Assembly: GCA_963752585.1 (NCBI GenBank)
Contig: CAVVYV010000006.1
Span: forward strand, 1-64,000
Direction: 5' to 3'
Length of the DNA: 64,000 nucleotides
Source: CAVVYV01 sp963752585
GTDB lineage: Bacteria > Actinomycetota > Thermoleophilia > Solirubrobacterales > 70-9
The notes below the pieces were generated by a model. The model ran no database searches. It had not been told where the DNA came from and saw nothing but the letters and a program-made list of their open reading frames with translations. A program made the position numbers and the translations under genes. Positions 36,424 through 47,362 of this stretch are shown here, in pieces (position 1 is the first letter of the stretch; each line of letters begins with the position of its first letter).

Positions 36424-36889
36424 CGGCGGCTTTCGAGCCCCCAGCGGGCAGTTCGACGATCTCGAACCAGAACCGCGACCAGGTTTGGAGCACCTCCACC
36501 AGGCCAGCGAATGTGACCGGCTTGGTGATGAAGGAGTTCGCTCCCAGGTCGTAGCTTCGGAACACGTCCTCCTCGGCCGCCGAGGTCGTCAGCACGCACA
36601 CCGGGATCTGCTGCAGGTCCGGATCGGACTTGATCTCGCCGAGGGCCTCGCGCCCGTCCTTCTTCGGCATGTTCAGGTCGAGCAGGATCACGCCGGGCCG
36701 GGGGGCCTCCGTTCCGCCGCCGTCATAGGCGCCTCGGCGATAGAGGTAGTCCAGCAGCTCCTCTCCATCGTGGACGAAGCGCATCGCGTTCGCCAGGCGG
36801 GCGTCGGTCATTGCCTCCTTCGTCAGAGCGCAGTCCTCCTCGTCGTCGTCCGCCATCAGGATGGTGATCGGCTCCGATTCCCTACGCAT
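36416..36889 (-). CDS. Stand-alone response regulator (Rcp1-like)
   Basis: A single receiver domain of about 157 residues: ITILMADDDEEDCALTKEAM (acidic pocket), PGVILLDLNMPKKDGREALG (phospho-acceptor Asp in LLDLNMP) and IPVCVLTTSAAEEDVFRSYD. The Lys of FITKPVTFAGLVEV completes the switch residues. No output domain is attached; this Rcp1 type usually pairs with a phytochrome-like or similar kinase. ATG at 36889 has GGAGCT before it and overlaps the kinase stop by eight bases. An ATG-upstream start at 36919 is possible. It overlaps the GGDEF/EAL gene by eight bases, indicating coupled translation. Confidence 0.9.
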   Translation of the reverse strand: MRRESEPITILMADDDEEDCALTKEAMTDARLANAMRFVHDGEELLDYLYRRGAYDGGGTEAPRPGVILLDLNMPKKDGREALGEIKSDPDLQQIPVCVLTTSAAEEDVFRSYDLGANSFITKPVTFAGLVEVLQTWSRFWFEIVELPAGGSKAAGD

Positions 36890-38615
36890 GGGCGCGGGTG
36901 AGCTCCGTGGGGTTGCCATTATCCTGCGCCGCCACTCCTGGGTCGGGCGGCTCAGCCTGCTCGAGCGGCAGCCTCACAGTGAACGTCGAGCCCTCGCCGG
37001 GCGTGCTCTCGGCGATGATTGCCCCGCCGTGGCGGTCGACGATCTTGCGGCAGAGTGCGAGCCCGATTCCTGTCCCGGCAAAGGCGCCCCGGCCATGCAG
37101 GCGCTCGAACACCCTGAAGATCCGCGTGTTGTATTTGGGCTCGAAGCCGATCCCGTTGTCGGACACCTCGAGCTCGGCGAAGCGGCCACTCGACCGGCTG
37201 CTGATGCTGACCTCGGGCGGGACGCCCTCGCGGTGGAACTTGACCGCGTTCGAGATCAGGTTCTGAAGCAGCTGGCGCATCTGGAGCGGATCGGCGGCCA
37301 CGGTGGGCAGTTCGCCGATCTCCACCGAGCCGCCGGCCTCGTCGATCACGGCCTGAAGGTCGGAGACCGCCTGGCGGGCGACCTCACCGAGGTCAACCGG
37401 CTCGAAGGGGCGCCCCTGCGTGGCGACGCGCGAGAACTTGAGCAGGTCGTCGATCAGGTCCTGCATTCGCTCCGCCGCGGCGCGCGTTCGCTGGAGGTAG
37501 TCGTGACCCTGCTCCGACAGGCGCTCGGCCTCCGTCCCCGCCAGCTGCTCGGTGAACGTCTGCACCTTCCGCAACGGCTCCTTCAGGTCATGCGAGGCGA
37601 TCGAGGCGAACTGGTCGAGCTCCTCGTTGGAGCGTCCAAGCTCCTTCGCCCGCTGCTCGAGGGCCGCGTTCGCGAGCTCCAGCCGCTCATTCGCGTCGGC
37701 GATCTCGTCAGCACCGCGCGCCACTCTCATCAACAGCAGGAGGGCAACCGCGCTGGCAAGCGCGAACAGCGTGAAGATCAACCACGGGACCCACTTGTGG
37801 GCCCCGCTGACGGAGGCGAACAACTCGCTCTCGGGGGCGGTGGAAACGACCTCCCACGGCGAGCCCTCGACCGGGCTGGAGACGAAGTAGCGATCGTCGC
37901 CGAACGATCCCTGGTCCTTGTCGGCCACCGCCTCGCTCAGCTCTGTATCGGCCGGCGGATCACCCGGCTTCACCTCCGCCACGGTGGCAGCCACCACCGC
38001 CCCGTTTGCGTCCAGCAGGTAGGCGGCGCCGTCCCCGACGTTCGGCACCCGCGTCAGGTAGCCGCCCAGGAAAACCGAGAGCAGCTGCGGTGAGACTCCG
38101 CTGACGAGGAGGCGACGGCCGAGCTCCGTCTCGACCGGCGCCACCAGGTCATATGTCTCGAGATCGGCGCCCGGGAACCGCTGGAAGTTCGACAGCGCAT
38201 AGGGCGCGCCGTCGATCACCTGCTGGATGTATGACGGCCGCTCCAGCAGCCCGCGGAGCACGTCTGCCGGAGTCCCAGGCGAAGCGCTGATCGGTGCCCC
38301 ATCCGGCCCCAGCAGGACGAGATACGCGTTGTTTCCCTCCTGTGCGCCCGCCGCCATCGTTTCGGGTGTCACCTCAGCGGTCCCGTATCGCTGCGCGTTC
38401 TCAGCCTGCGCGGTCGTCGAAGCGGCCTCGAACAGCGACTGGGTCAGGGCGGCGCTTATGGTTGCCCGCTCGCGAAAGCTGTCCTCGATGTCGCGGCGAT
38501 CATCGCGCTGCTGACCGGCAAGCTCGATCGCAAAAGCGATCAGCACGGCGACCAGGACACCCGCGGCGACGCCGATTGCGATTCGCAATCCGCGCCCTCT
38601 GATCACCCCTGACAT
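36882..38615 (-). CDS. Sensor histidine kinase with extracellular Cache-like domain
   Basis: Membrane sensor kinase of about 577 residues. TM1 (GLRIAIGVAAGVLVAVLIAF) and TM2 (VPWLIFTLFALASAVALLLL) bracket a region of about 240 residues with a Cache-like ligand domain (NAYLVLLGPDGAPISASPGT; AAYLLDANGAVVAATVAEV; RYFVSSPVEGSPWEVVSTAP). After a coiled coil, the HisKA box reads LDQFASIASHDLKEPLRKVQ and the ATPase has NLISNAVKFH, VSDNGIGFEP and GTGIGLALCRKIVDRHGG. ATG at 38615 follows AGAAGG; GTG at 38654 is an alternative. It is the first gene of the operon with the two signalling genes below it. Ligand unknown. Confidence 0.9.
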   Translation of the reverse strand: MSGVIRGRGLRIAIGVAAGVLVAVLIAFAIELAGQQRDDRRDIEDSFRERATISAALTQSLFEAASTTAQAENAQRYGTAEVTPETMAAGAQEGNNAYLVLLGPDGAPISASPGTPADVLRGLLERPSYIQQVIDGAPYALSNFQRFPGADLETYDLVAPVETELGRRLLVSGVSPQLLSVFLGGYLTRVPNVGDGAAYLLDANGAVVAATVAEVKPGDPPADTELSEAVADKDQGSFGDDRYFVSSPVEGSPWEVVSTAPESELFASVSGAHKWVPWLIFTLFALASAVALLLLMRVARGADEIADANERLELANAALEQRAKELGRSNEELDQFASIASHDLKEPLRKVQTFTEQLAGTEAERLSEQGHDYLQRTRAAAERMQDLIDDLLKFSRVATQGRPFEPVDLGEVARQAVSDLQAVIDEAGGSVEIGELPTVAADPLQMRQLLQNLISNAVKFHREGVPPEVSISSRSSGRFAELEVSDNGIGFEPKYNTRIFRVFERLHGRGAFAGTGIGLALCRKIVDRHGGAIIAESTPGEGSTFTVRLPLEQAEPPDPGVAAQDNGNPTELTRAHA

Positions 38616-38828
38616 CCAGTCACTTGCCTTCTCTCGGTTCTCCCTACCGGTCACCCCTTGAAGTGGTGGCTCAGAGTACTGCCGCGATCGGTTGTTGTAA
38701 GAGGATTAGTCGGTAAAGAACGTCGCCTTGGGCTCCTTGGCCGGAAAGAGGGTCCGATCGGTATCAGGACCAGCTCCGCGGCCTCGTTTACATGATCGGA
38801 CTCGCGGGACGACGCTAGCCTCGATGAA

Positions 38829-40526
38829 GTGACTGAGCGAGCGCCGGCCGAGAATGGAGGTAACGCTCAGATCGCCGCCGGCCTGCCGGAGACTCCCGAC
38901 GAGGGTGGCTCCTCCCCTCGGCTCGCCGAGGAGCAGATGGCGCGGTTCCGAAGGCTCGGCCGTAGCCGCACGACGGCGCACGGTGACGTCCTGTTCGCGG
39001 CAGGCGATGAGGGAGCCGACTTCTTCGTCATCGCGTCGGGGTCGGTGGCGATCGTGCAGGGCTACGGGGAGGAGAACCGAGTGATCGCCGTCTTCGGCCG
39101 GCACCACTTCCTGGGCGAGCTCAGCATGCTCACCGGCCAGCGGCTCTATCTGAGCGGGGTGGTCAGCGACGGCGGTGAGGTGATCCAGGTCCCCGTGGGG
39201 AAGCTGCGCGAGCTCGTCGCCGAGGACAAGCCGCTGAGCGACCTGATCCTCGGTGCCTTCATGGCTCGACGCGAATTCCTGATCAACGCCGAAACGGGAA
39301 TCAGGCTGATCGGCTCCCGGTTCTCACCCGACTCGCGCCGGCTGCGCGAGTTCCTGGCCCGCAACCGCATGCCCTACCAATGGATCGATCTGGAGGAGGA
39401 CGACGACGCGCAGGTCATGCTGGATGGGCTCGCAATCGAGCCAGATCAGACCCCGGTCGTGATCGCCAGCGGCGGCGAGACCCTGCACAATCCCACCAAT
39501 GCCGAACTGGGGAGGGTGATTGGTCTCGGGTCCGCAAGCGCAACCCCGGCGCTCTGCGACCTCGTGGTCGTCGGCGCCGGGCCGGCGGGGCTGGCGGCGT
39601 CGCTCTACGCCGCCTCGGAGGGGCTCGACGTTCAGGCAGTTGAGGCGGTCGCCAGCGGCGGCCAGGCCGGGACATCGGCGAGGATCGAGAACTACCTCGG
39701 TTTCCCCGCCGGGGTGTCGGGCAGCGAGCTGGCCCAGCGTGCCGGTGTCCAGGCGCTCAAGTTCGGTTCCCGCCTGGCTGTGCCCGCCGCGGCGATGCGG
39801 ATGACCAGTGAGCCGAGGCGGCATGTAATCGAGCTCTCGAACGGCGAGATGACGACCGGCCGCACCGTGGTCATCGCCACTGGGGCCCAATACCGCCGCC
39901 TCGACGTGCCCCGGCTCGACGAGTTCGAGATGGGCGGGGTCTACTACGCCGCAACCCAGGCGGAGGCGCAGCTCTGCGCGGGCGACCCTGTACTGATCGT
40001 CGGCGGTGGAAACTCAGCCGGCCAGGCGGCGATGTTCCTTTCCCGTCACGCGTCGGAATGCCGGCTCCTGATCCGGGGCGGTGATCTGGGGAAGTCGATG
40101 TCGCGGTATCTCGTCGATCAGATCGAGCGCAATCACCTGGTTCAGGTCTGTCTCCACTCGGAGGTGGTCGAGCTCGGCGGCGAGCGCGAGCTGGAGACGG
40201 TGACCGTCGTCGACACCCGCTCCGGAGAGCGGAGCGAGGTCCACGCGAGGGCGCTGTTCGTCTTCATCGGCGCGGTGCCCCACACCGAGTGGCTGGAAGG
40301 GCAGCTGGGCACCGACGCCGCCGGGTTTCTGCTCACCGGACGGGACGTGGAGGACGGGGCTCTCGCAGAGCACAACGGCGATCCCCCGTATTTCCTGGAG
40401 ACGAGCCGTCCCGGGATCTTCGCCGTCGGCGACGTCCGTTCCGGATCGATCAAGCGAGTCGCCTCTGCGGTCGGCGAGGGGTCGATGGCGGTCCGGCTGG
40501 TCCATGACCGACTTGCCGCCCTCTAG
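38829..40526 (+). CDS. Cyclic-nucleotide-binding/thioredoxin-reductase-like flavoprotein without CxxC
   Basis: A 565-residue three-part protein. Residues about 35-150 form a cyclic-nucleotide-binding fold (HGDVLFAAGDEGADFFVIAS; HHFLGELSMLTGQ). Residues 155-235 form a glutaredoxin-like domain (RLIGSRFSPDSRRLREFLAR; LAIEPDQTPVVIA) in which the usual CxxC is replaced by SRFSPD. The rest is a class II pyridine-nucleotide oxidoreductase: DLVVVGAGPAGLAASLYAAS (FAD), GDPVLIVGGGNSAGQAAMFL (NADPH) and GIFAVGDVRSGSIKRVASAV. The redox CATC of thioredoxin reductase is replaced by YYAATQAEAQLC. So it is not a classical thioredoxin reductase. GTG start at 38829. It is divergent from the kinase gene. Confidence 0.85.
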   Translation: MTERAPAENGGNAQIAAGLPETPDEGGSSPRLAEEQMARFRRLGRSRTTAHGDVLFAAGDEGADFFVIASGSVAIVQGYGEENRVIAVFGRHHFLGELSMLTGQRLYLSGVVSDGGEVIQVPVGKLRELVAEDKPLSDLILGAFMARREFLINAETGIRLIGSRFSPDSRRLREFLARNRMPYQWIDLEEDDDAQVMLDGLAIEPDQTPVVIASGGETLHNPTNAELGRVIGLGSASATPALCDLVVVGAGPAGLAASLYAASEGLDVQAVEAVASGGQAGTSARIENYLGFPAGVSGSELAQRAGVQALKFGSRLAVPAAAMRMTSEPRRHVIELSNGEMTTGRTVVIATGAQYRRLDVPRLDEFEMGGVYYAATQAEAQLCAGDPVLIVGGGNSAGQAAMFLSRHASECRLLIRGGDLGKSMSRYLVDQIERNHLVQVCLHSEVVELGGERELETVTVVDTRSGERSEVHARALFVFIGAVPHTEWLEGQLGTDAAGFLLTGRDVEDGALAEHNGDPPYFLETSRPGIFAVGDVRSGSIKRVASAVGEGSMAVRLVHDRLAAL

Positions 40527-40600
40527 CTGAGGAAGAAAGCAACGCCAAGCGCGTGAAACTCCGCCTCAGTGTGCCCCGGCTCGAACATCCAGGTCGCCAT
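40523..40600 (-). pseudogene. Possible YceI-family N-terminal fragment
   Basis: A 25-codon minus-strand frame reads MATWMFEPGHTEAEFHALGV and ends AFFLS. The W-x-F/I-EPGHT-x-AEF pattern matches the start of YceI-like lipid-binding proteins, but the rest of the family domain is missing. It is probably a remnant left between two convergent genes, or a chance frame. Confidence 0.35.
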
Positions 40601-40625
40601 CTAGATCAGCCTGTGCCCGGTGCGG

Positions 40626-41156
40626 TCATCTGGCCAGCGCCTCCAACAGGGAGGCCGCGTCGTAGCCGCCGCGGTGGACGACCCCGTCGATGAACAACGT
40701 GGGCGTCCCCCGCACCTCGCGCGACGCAGTTCCGCTCTCCACGTCCCTGCCAATGCGTCCGAGCACCGCGGCGCTCACGCGGTCAGCGTCGAACACCGAA
40801 ACGTCGAGCCCAACTTGGTCGGCGTATTGACGAAGATCGTCATCCTCCAGTGCCTTCTGGCGGTGAAAGAGCAACTCGTGCATCTCCCAGAATCGGCCCT
40901 GAGACGCAGCCGCCTCGGCGGCGGCAGACGCGGCGAGGGCGTGCGGATGGATCTCGGTCAGCGGAAAATGCCGGAATGCGAAGCGCACTCCGTCGCCCAA
41001 CGAGCGCTCGATCCCCTCGATCTCTCGAAAAGCCTGTCGCGAGTACGGGCATTCGTAGTCGCCGTACTCGAGGATGAGGCGGCCGCCGGCGCCTCCGCGG
41101 ACGTGGTCCACCGCCTCCATCGTGATCTGTGGCCGGTCCGCCATCGCGTCAGCCAT
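40626..41156 (-). CDS. DsbA-family thioredoxin-fold protein
   Basis: A 176-residue DsbA/FrnE-type thioredoxin-fold protein. It has RLILEYGDYECPYSRQAFRE with CPYS in place of CxxC, the helical insert (FRHFPLTEIHPHALAASAAA; FWEMHELLFHRQKALEDDDL) and VRGTPTLFIDGVVHRGGYDA with the conserved cis-Pro. A single redox Cys suggests a monothiol or isomerase-like role, or activity on small thiol conjugates. No signal peptide is visible, so it is likely cytoplasmic. ATG at 41156 overlaps the hemerythrin stop by eight bases. Last gene of a three-gene overlapping operon. Confidence 0.85.
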   Translation of the reverse strand: MADAMADRPQITMEAVDHVRGGAGGRLILEYGDYECPYSRQAFREIEGIERSLGDGVRFAFRHFPLTEIHPHALAASAAAEAAASQGRFWEMHELLFHRQKALEDDDLRQYADQVGLDVSVFDADRVSAAVLGRIGRDVESGTASREVRGTPTLFIDGVVHRGGYDAASLLEALAR

Positions 41157-41691
41157 TTTCACTCTTACGGACTCCGGGCCAGTCGCGCAGGCGGCGGGCC
41201 GTGCTCTCGATGCTGCGCTCCTCGTAGTCCAGATGGGCGAGGAGGTTCTGCTCGAGAGCGCCGAGGGTGTCGATGACGGCTTGGCGTGCCGGCTGGGTGT
41301 CGTCGCCCTCGAGCGCATTGGCGGCGGCTTCGACCGCGTCGAGGTCATCGGAGACGCGCCGGTGCTCGGTCTGGAGCCGGTCGATTACCGGGTTGATCGC
41401 CGGGTTGGTTTCGCGTAACTCGGGGAAGAAGTCGATGTCCTCGGCGTTGTGGTGGCTGTGTACGAAGCGGCAGTAACGGAGGCAATCGACCTGCAATCGC
41501 CAGAGCATTCCGTCGCGCTTGAGCTCGCGCAGCTCCCGGCGAATTTCCTCAGCGGGCAGACCGTCGAGCGCCCGCGCCGCCAGCCGTTCGACCCGCTCGA
41601 GGTCCCGTCGAATCTTGGCGTGGACGGCCAGCAGCATCTCGTAGATCGCTCGGCCGCGGCGCGTCTCGGACTTCGCTTCGAGGTTGGTCAT
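41149..41691 (-). CDS. Hemerythrin-like (HHE) domain protein
   Basis: A 180-residue helical protein binding a di-iron centre in the hemerythrin family. Probable iron ligands are in EMLLAVHAKIRRDLERVERL, RFVHSHHNAEDIDFFPELRE, IDRLQTEHRRVSDDLDAVEA and NLLAHLDYEERSIESTARRL, giving the H...HxxxE/D...H...HxxxE order expected. Such proteins sense or store O2 or NO. Its ATG overlaps the LLM oxidoreductase stop by four bases (ATGA) and its stop overlaps the DsbA gene. Function with these partners is inference. Confidence 0.87.
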   Translation of the reverse strand: MTNLEAKSETRRGRAIYEMLLAVHAKIRRDLERVERLAARALDGLPAEEIRRELRELKRDGMLWRLQVDCLRYCRFVHSHHNAEDIDFFPELRETNPAINPVIDRLQTEHRRVSDDLDAVEAAANALEGDDTQPARQAVIDTLGALEQNLLAHLDYEERSIESTARRLRDWPGVRKSENG

Positions 41692-42599
41692 CCTCGTGCC
41701 GTGGCGACGCGCTCGCGAACCTGGGGGGCGACGTCTTCGATGAACGCGCGCAGCGTGTCGGGATCGGGTGGCGTGGCGATCGTGAACGTGTCAAAGCCCA
41801 GGTCCAGCGCGAGGTGGGTCAACACCTCGACCCAGTGCTCCGGTGGACCGACGATCGTCTCGTCGCTGTCGCTGGCCGGCGCGGGCGCCGCCGCCGTGAA
41901 CGCGCCGGGAATGTTGTAGATGCGCCGGATCTCGCTCGGGTCGCGGCCGGCCTCGCGGGCGGCATTGTCGATGATGCCCTGAGCCTCGGCGGCGGCAGCC
42001 GGGGGCTGGTAGTTCATCAGCGGGGCGAACCAGCCGTCAGCCACGCGCCCGGTGAGTGCGAGTGCGCGGGGCTTCGCGGCGCCGAGCCAGATGTTGATCG
42101 GGTGCCCCGGCGACGGGCCCGGCTTCATGCCGTCGAGCTGGTAGTGGCGGCCGTCGTACCGAATCGAGCGGGCGCCGCTCCAGCTCTCGCGCAGGATCGC
42201 AACCGCCTCCTCGAGTGCCTCGAGGCTCTCGCCGGGGGTGAGCGCGGGGGCACCCATCGCATGCGCGGCCTGCAGGTAGCCACCGGCGCCGAGGCCGGCC
42301 ACGAAACGTCCCCCGCTGAGCAGGCCGAGCGTGGCCGCGGCCTTCGCGAACACCGCCGGTGGACGCAGCGGCAGGTTCCCAACAGCCTGGAACACGCGGA
42401 TCCGCTCTGTACGGGCGAGGATCACACCCAGCAGCGCGAGTGCGTCGAGGTGTGCGCGTTGGTAGGGGTGGTCCTGTACTCCGAGCAGGTCATAGCCAAG
42501 CTGGTCGGTGAGGCGCGCGGTCTCCAGCACTCCTTCCGGGTCGTCGGCGTCGGGGGAGAGGAAGTACCCGAACTCGATCTGGTGTCCGTAGTCAGTCAT
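41688..42599 (-). CDS. LLM-class flavin/F420-dependent oxidoreductase
   Basis: A 303-residue luciferase-like monooxygenase-family TIM barrel. It starts MTDYGHQIEFGYFLSPDADD and has QLGYDLLGVQDHPYQRAHLD, FVAGLGAGGYLQAAHAMGAP, then INIWLGAAKPRALALTGRVA and DGWFAPLM. The VQDHPYQ and GLGAGG segments fit the F420-using actinobacterial branch. ATG at 42599 follows GGGGGATCTCTG; a long inverted repeat sits in its leader (42611-42645). It overlaps the hemerythrin gene by four bases, so it is the first gene of a coupled operon. Substrate unknown. Confidence 0.87.
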   Translation of the reverse strand: MTDYGHQIEFGYFLSPDADDPEGVLETARLTDQLGYDLLGVQDHPYQRAHLDALALLGVILARTERIRVFQAVGNLPLRPPAVFAKAAATLGLLSGGRFVAGLGAGGYLQAAHAMGAPALTPGESLEALEEAVAILRESWSGARSIRYDGRHYQLDGMKPGPSPGHPINIWLGAAKPRALALTGRVADGWFAPLMNYQPPAAAAEAQGIIDNAAREAGRDPSEIRRIYNIPGAFTAAAPAPASDSDETIVGPPEHWVEVLTHLALDLGFDTFTIATPPDPDTLRAFIEDVAPQVRERVATARG

Positions 42600-42610
42600 C
42601 AGAGATCCCC

Positions 42611-42645
42611 CTTGGTAGAAGATTGTTGACTGAGCAACTACCAAG
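42611..42645. promoter_or_regulatory. Inverted repeat in the LLM-operon leader
   Basis: CTTGGTAG (42611-42618) pairs with CTACCAAG (42638-42645); GTTG/CAAC arms lie inside, and the right arm also pairs with GGTAG at 42648-42652. On the minus strand this lies 12-47 bases before the ATG at 42599, so it could be an operator over the promoter or a leader hairpin that blocks ribosome entry. Confidence 0.5.
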
Positions 42646-42682
42646 AGGGTAGCTTCATTCCCCGGGCTCGCTATCCTCTCGT

Positions 42683-42695
42683 TGTAGTAACTACA
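42683..42695. promoter_or_regulatory. Palindrome immediately upstream of lon
   Basis: TGTAGT-A-ACTACA is a perfect inverted repeat ending five bases before the GTG at 42700. It is unlike the HspR (HAIR) or CtsR boxes usually linked to protease genes. It may be an operator for lon, possibly for the HxlR-type regulator encoded at its 3' end. Confidence 0.45.
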
Positions 42696-42699
42696 GAAA

Positions 42700-44980
<2,281 letters not shown>

Positions 44981-45000
<20 letters not shown>

Positions 45001-45292
45001 GTACGCGCCGGTCTCCTCCGAGCTCCGAGAGGTCGCGGATCTGCTCGAGCGGCGCGGGACCCTCGGCACGATCTACGCCTGCTCCAGCGGAGCCACCCGC
45101 TTCAACGAGTTCCGCCAGCTCCTCCCCGGGATCTCGCCGACGACGCTCTCGGAGCGGCTCGATCAACTCGAGGCGGCCCGCGTGGTCGAGCGGCGCCTCG
45201 TCCCGGGCCGCCCCCCGCACACCGAGTACCGGCTGACCGGGAGGGGCGAGCGCCTCGCGGCCGCCGTCGCCGGGGTGCTCCAGCACCGCTGA
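44981..45292 (+). CDS. HxlR-type winged-helix transcriptional regulator
   Basis: A 103-residue DNA-binding protein. VADLLERRGTLGTIYACSSG, ATRFNEFRQLLPGISPTTLS, ERLDQLEAARVVERRLVPGR and PPHTEYRLTGRGERLAAAVA match the HxlR winged helix (RFNEF...LPGISPTTLSERL is diagnostic). The N-terminal Cys near residue 5 might be a redox sensor as in some HxlR proteins. ATG at 44981 overlaps the end of lon by 20 bases, so it is co-translated with lon. It may regulate the palindrome before lon. It converges on ftsH. Confidence 0.8.
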
Positions 45293-45308
45293 GGCGGCGT
45301 AGCGAGGT

Positions 45309-47261
45309 TCAGGCCGGGCCGGCCGCGGCCTTCGCCTCCTCGGTCGCCACGGCCCCAGGCAGCTCGACGCCGGCGGCCTCGTAGACCTCGGGCTGGTCGA
45401 GCGTCTCGCGCTCCAGCAATGTCGTGGCGAGCGCCTCGAGTCGGTCGCGCTCTCGCTCGAGAAGCTGGATAACGTCGTCCTCGGCGGCGTCGACGATCCG
45501 CCGGACCTCCCGGTCGACTAGCTCCTGGGTCGGCTCGGATGCGGGGAGCGCGCCGGGCAGCAGCGCGCCGTCCTGGCGGCCGTCGGTGACTGCGACCGGG
45601 CCGACCGCATCGCTCATCCCCCAGCGCCCGACCATGCCCCGGGCCGTCTGAGTGAGGTTCTGGATGTCCGACTCGGCGCCGGTGGTCACATCGCCGAAGA
45701 CGACCTTCTCGGCCGCGCGTCCGCCGAGCGCGACCTTGATCTTCGCGACGAGGTCGTCGCGGGCGTAGTTGTAACGGTCGCCCTCCGGGGTGGCGAGCGT
45801 CACTCCCAGCGCCTGGCCGCGGGGGATGATCGAGACCTTGCGCACCGGGTCGGCGCCCGGGGTGAGCATTCCGACCAGGGCGTGGCCGGACTCGTGGTAG
45901 GCGGTGCGCCTCCGATCCGCGTCGGTCATCACGACCTGGCGCTCGGTGCCGAGGATGATCTTCTCGATCGCGTCGGTTAAGTCCCTCTGCTCCACGGCTT
46001 TGTGATCGCGGCGGGCGGCGAAGAGCGCTGCCTCGTTCACGAGCAGCGCGATGTCGGCGCCGGTCGAGCCCGGGATCGAGGCGGCGATGCGTTCCAGGTC
46101 GACGTCGGAACCCAGCGGCACCGAGCGGGTGTGGATCTTCAGGATCTCGACCCGGCCGTTGCGGTCGGGCGGCTGGACCGCGATCCGGCGGTCGAACCGA
46201 CCGGGGCGGAGGAGCGCGGGGTCGAGGACCTCGGGGCGGTTGGTGGCGCCGAGGACGATCACGTTCGTGTCGGCCTCGAAGCCGTCCATCTCGGTGAGGA
46301 TCTGGTTGAGCGTCTGCTCGCGCTCGTCGTGGCCGCCGCTGATCCCGCCAACGTTGCCGGAACGCGAGCGGCCGATCGCGTCGAGCTCGTCGATGAAGAC
46401 GATCGCCGGCGCCGCCTCCTTCGCTTGCTTGAAGAGGTCGCGCACCCGCGAGGCGCCGACGCCGACGATCGCCTCGACGAACTCCGAGGCTGAGAGCGAG
46501 AAGAAGGCGGCGTTCGCCTCGCCGGCCACCGCGCGGGCGAGCAGGGTCTTTCCCGTCCCAGGCGGCCCGTAGAGGAGGACTCCGCGGGGGACGCGGGCGC
46601 CGAGCTTCGTGTAGCGCTGCGGGTTCTTGAGGAAGTCCACGACCTCGACCAGCTCGTCCTCGGCGTCGTCGATCCCGGCCACGTCGTCGAAGCTGACTCG
46701 CTCCTGCTCTCCGCCCTGGAGCCGCCGCGCGGTGGAGCGGCCGAAGCCGCCGAGGACGCCGCCCCTTCCCGCGCCCGACTGGCGGCGCAGCAGCCAGACG
46801 AAGAAGGCGATCAGAAGGATCGTCGGGAGGAAGCCGAGCAGGATCGTCCCCAACAGCGAGCGGCCGGTGTCCGGCGGCTTCGCGTTGATGACGACGTTCC
46901 CCTGGTCGAGGAGCTGGGTGACCTGGGCGGGATCGATGAAGGCGGGGACCTCCGTTTCAAACTTCGTCACCTTCACGGGCTCGTCGTCGCCCGGCGGGTC
47001 ATAGGACGCCTCGCTCTTCAGCTCGCCCTCAATCGAGTCCTCCTGTGAGCTGATCTCCTGGACATTGCCGGCAGTGACCTGCTCGACGAAGAACGGCTGG
47101 TAAGGAATCCGCGGCCGTTCCTCGGGGCGGCCGGTGAGGACCGAGATCGCCACGTTGACCACCAGCAGACCGAGCAGGAAGACGATGAACACCCGGTTGC
47201 GAGGGATCATCGGCGGTTTGTCGGCCGGCGGGGTCCCGCGCCCGTCGGGCGCTGGATCCAC
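45309..47261 (-). CDS. ftsH: ATP-dependent zinc metalloprotease FtsH
   Basis: A 650-residue membrane-anchored AAA+ protease. TM1 ([20 protein letters not shown]) and TM2 ([20 protein letters not shown]) flank a periplasmic domain. The ATPase has [20 protein letters not shown] (Walker A), [20 protein letters not shown] (Walker B) and the second region of homology [20 protein letters not shown]. The zinc site is [10 protein letters not shown] near residue 456. The C-terminus is rather acidic and Ala-rich. GTG at 47261; ATG at 47210 is an alternative that still leaves TM1 intact. It follows dinB on the same strand after about 100 bases and converges on the lon-linked regulator. Confidence 0.95.
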   Translation of the reverse strand: MDPAPDGRGTPPADKPPMIPRNRVFIVFLLGLLVVNVAISVLTGRPEERPRIPYQPFFVEQVTAGNVQEISSQEDSIEGELKSEASYDPPGDDEPVKVTKFETEVPAFIDPAQVTQLLDQGNVVINAKPPDTGRSLLGTILLGFLPTILLIAFFVWLLRRQSGAGRGGVLGGFGRSTARRLQGGEQERVSFDDVAGIDDAEDELVEVVDFLKNPQRYTKLGARVPRGVLLYGPPGTGKTLLARAVAGEANAAFFSLSASEFVEAIVGVGASRVRDLFKQAKEAAPAIVFIDELDAIGRSRSGNVGGISGGHDEREQTLNQILTEMDGFEADTNVIVLGATNRPEVLDPALLRPGRFDRRIAVQPPDRNGRVEILKIHTRSVPLGSDVDLERIAASIPGSTGADIALLVNEAALFAARRDHKAVEQRDLTDAIEKIILGTERQVVMTDADRRRTAYHESGHALVGMLTPGADPVRKVSIIPRGQALGVTLATPEGDRYNYARDDLVAKIKVALGGRAAEKVVFGDVTTGAESDIQNLTQTARGMVGRWGMSDAVGPVAVTDGRQDGALLPGALPASEPTQELVDREVRRIVDAAEDDVIQLLERERDRLEALATTLLERETLDQPEVYEAAGVELPGAVATEEAKAAAGPA

Positions 47262-47362
47262 TCGCCAACCGGATTGGCCCGCTTTCCGAGGCGGTGGGTT
47301 CTCAGCTGGCGAGTCCGGGGACAGGTTCCTGACTGTACTCCTGCGAGCGGGCCAGCAAGACG

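Noticed and set aside
38706..39107. Minus-strand 133-residue frame upstream of the kinase gene
   Set aside because: Mostly antisense to the start of the flavoprotein gene; only its last residues lie in the intergenic gap and no motif is visible.
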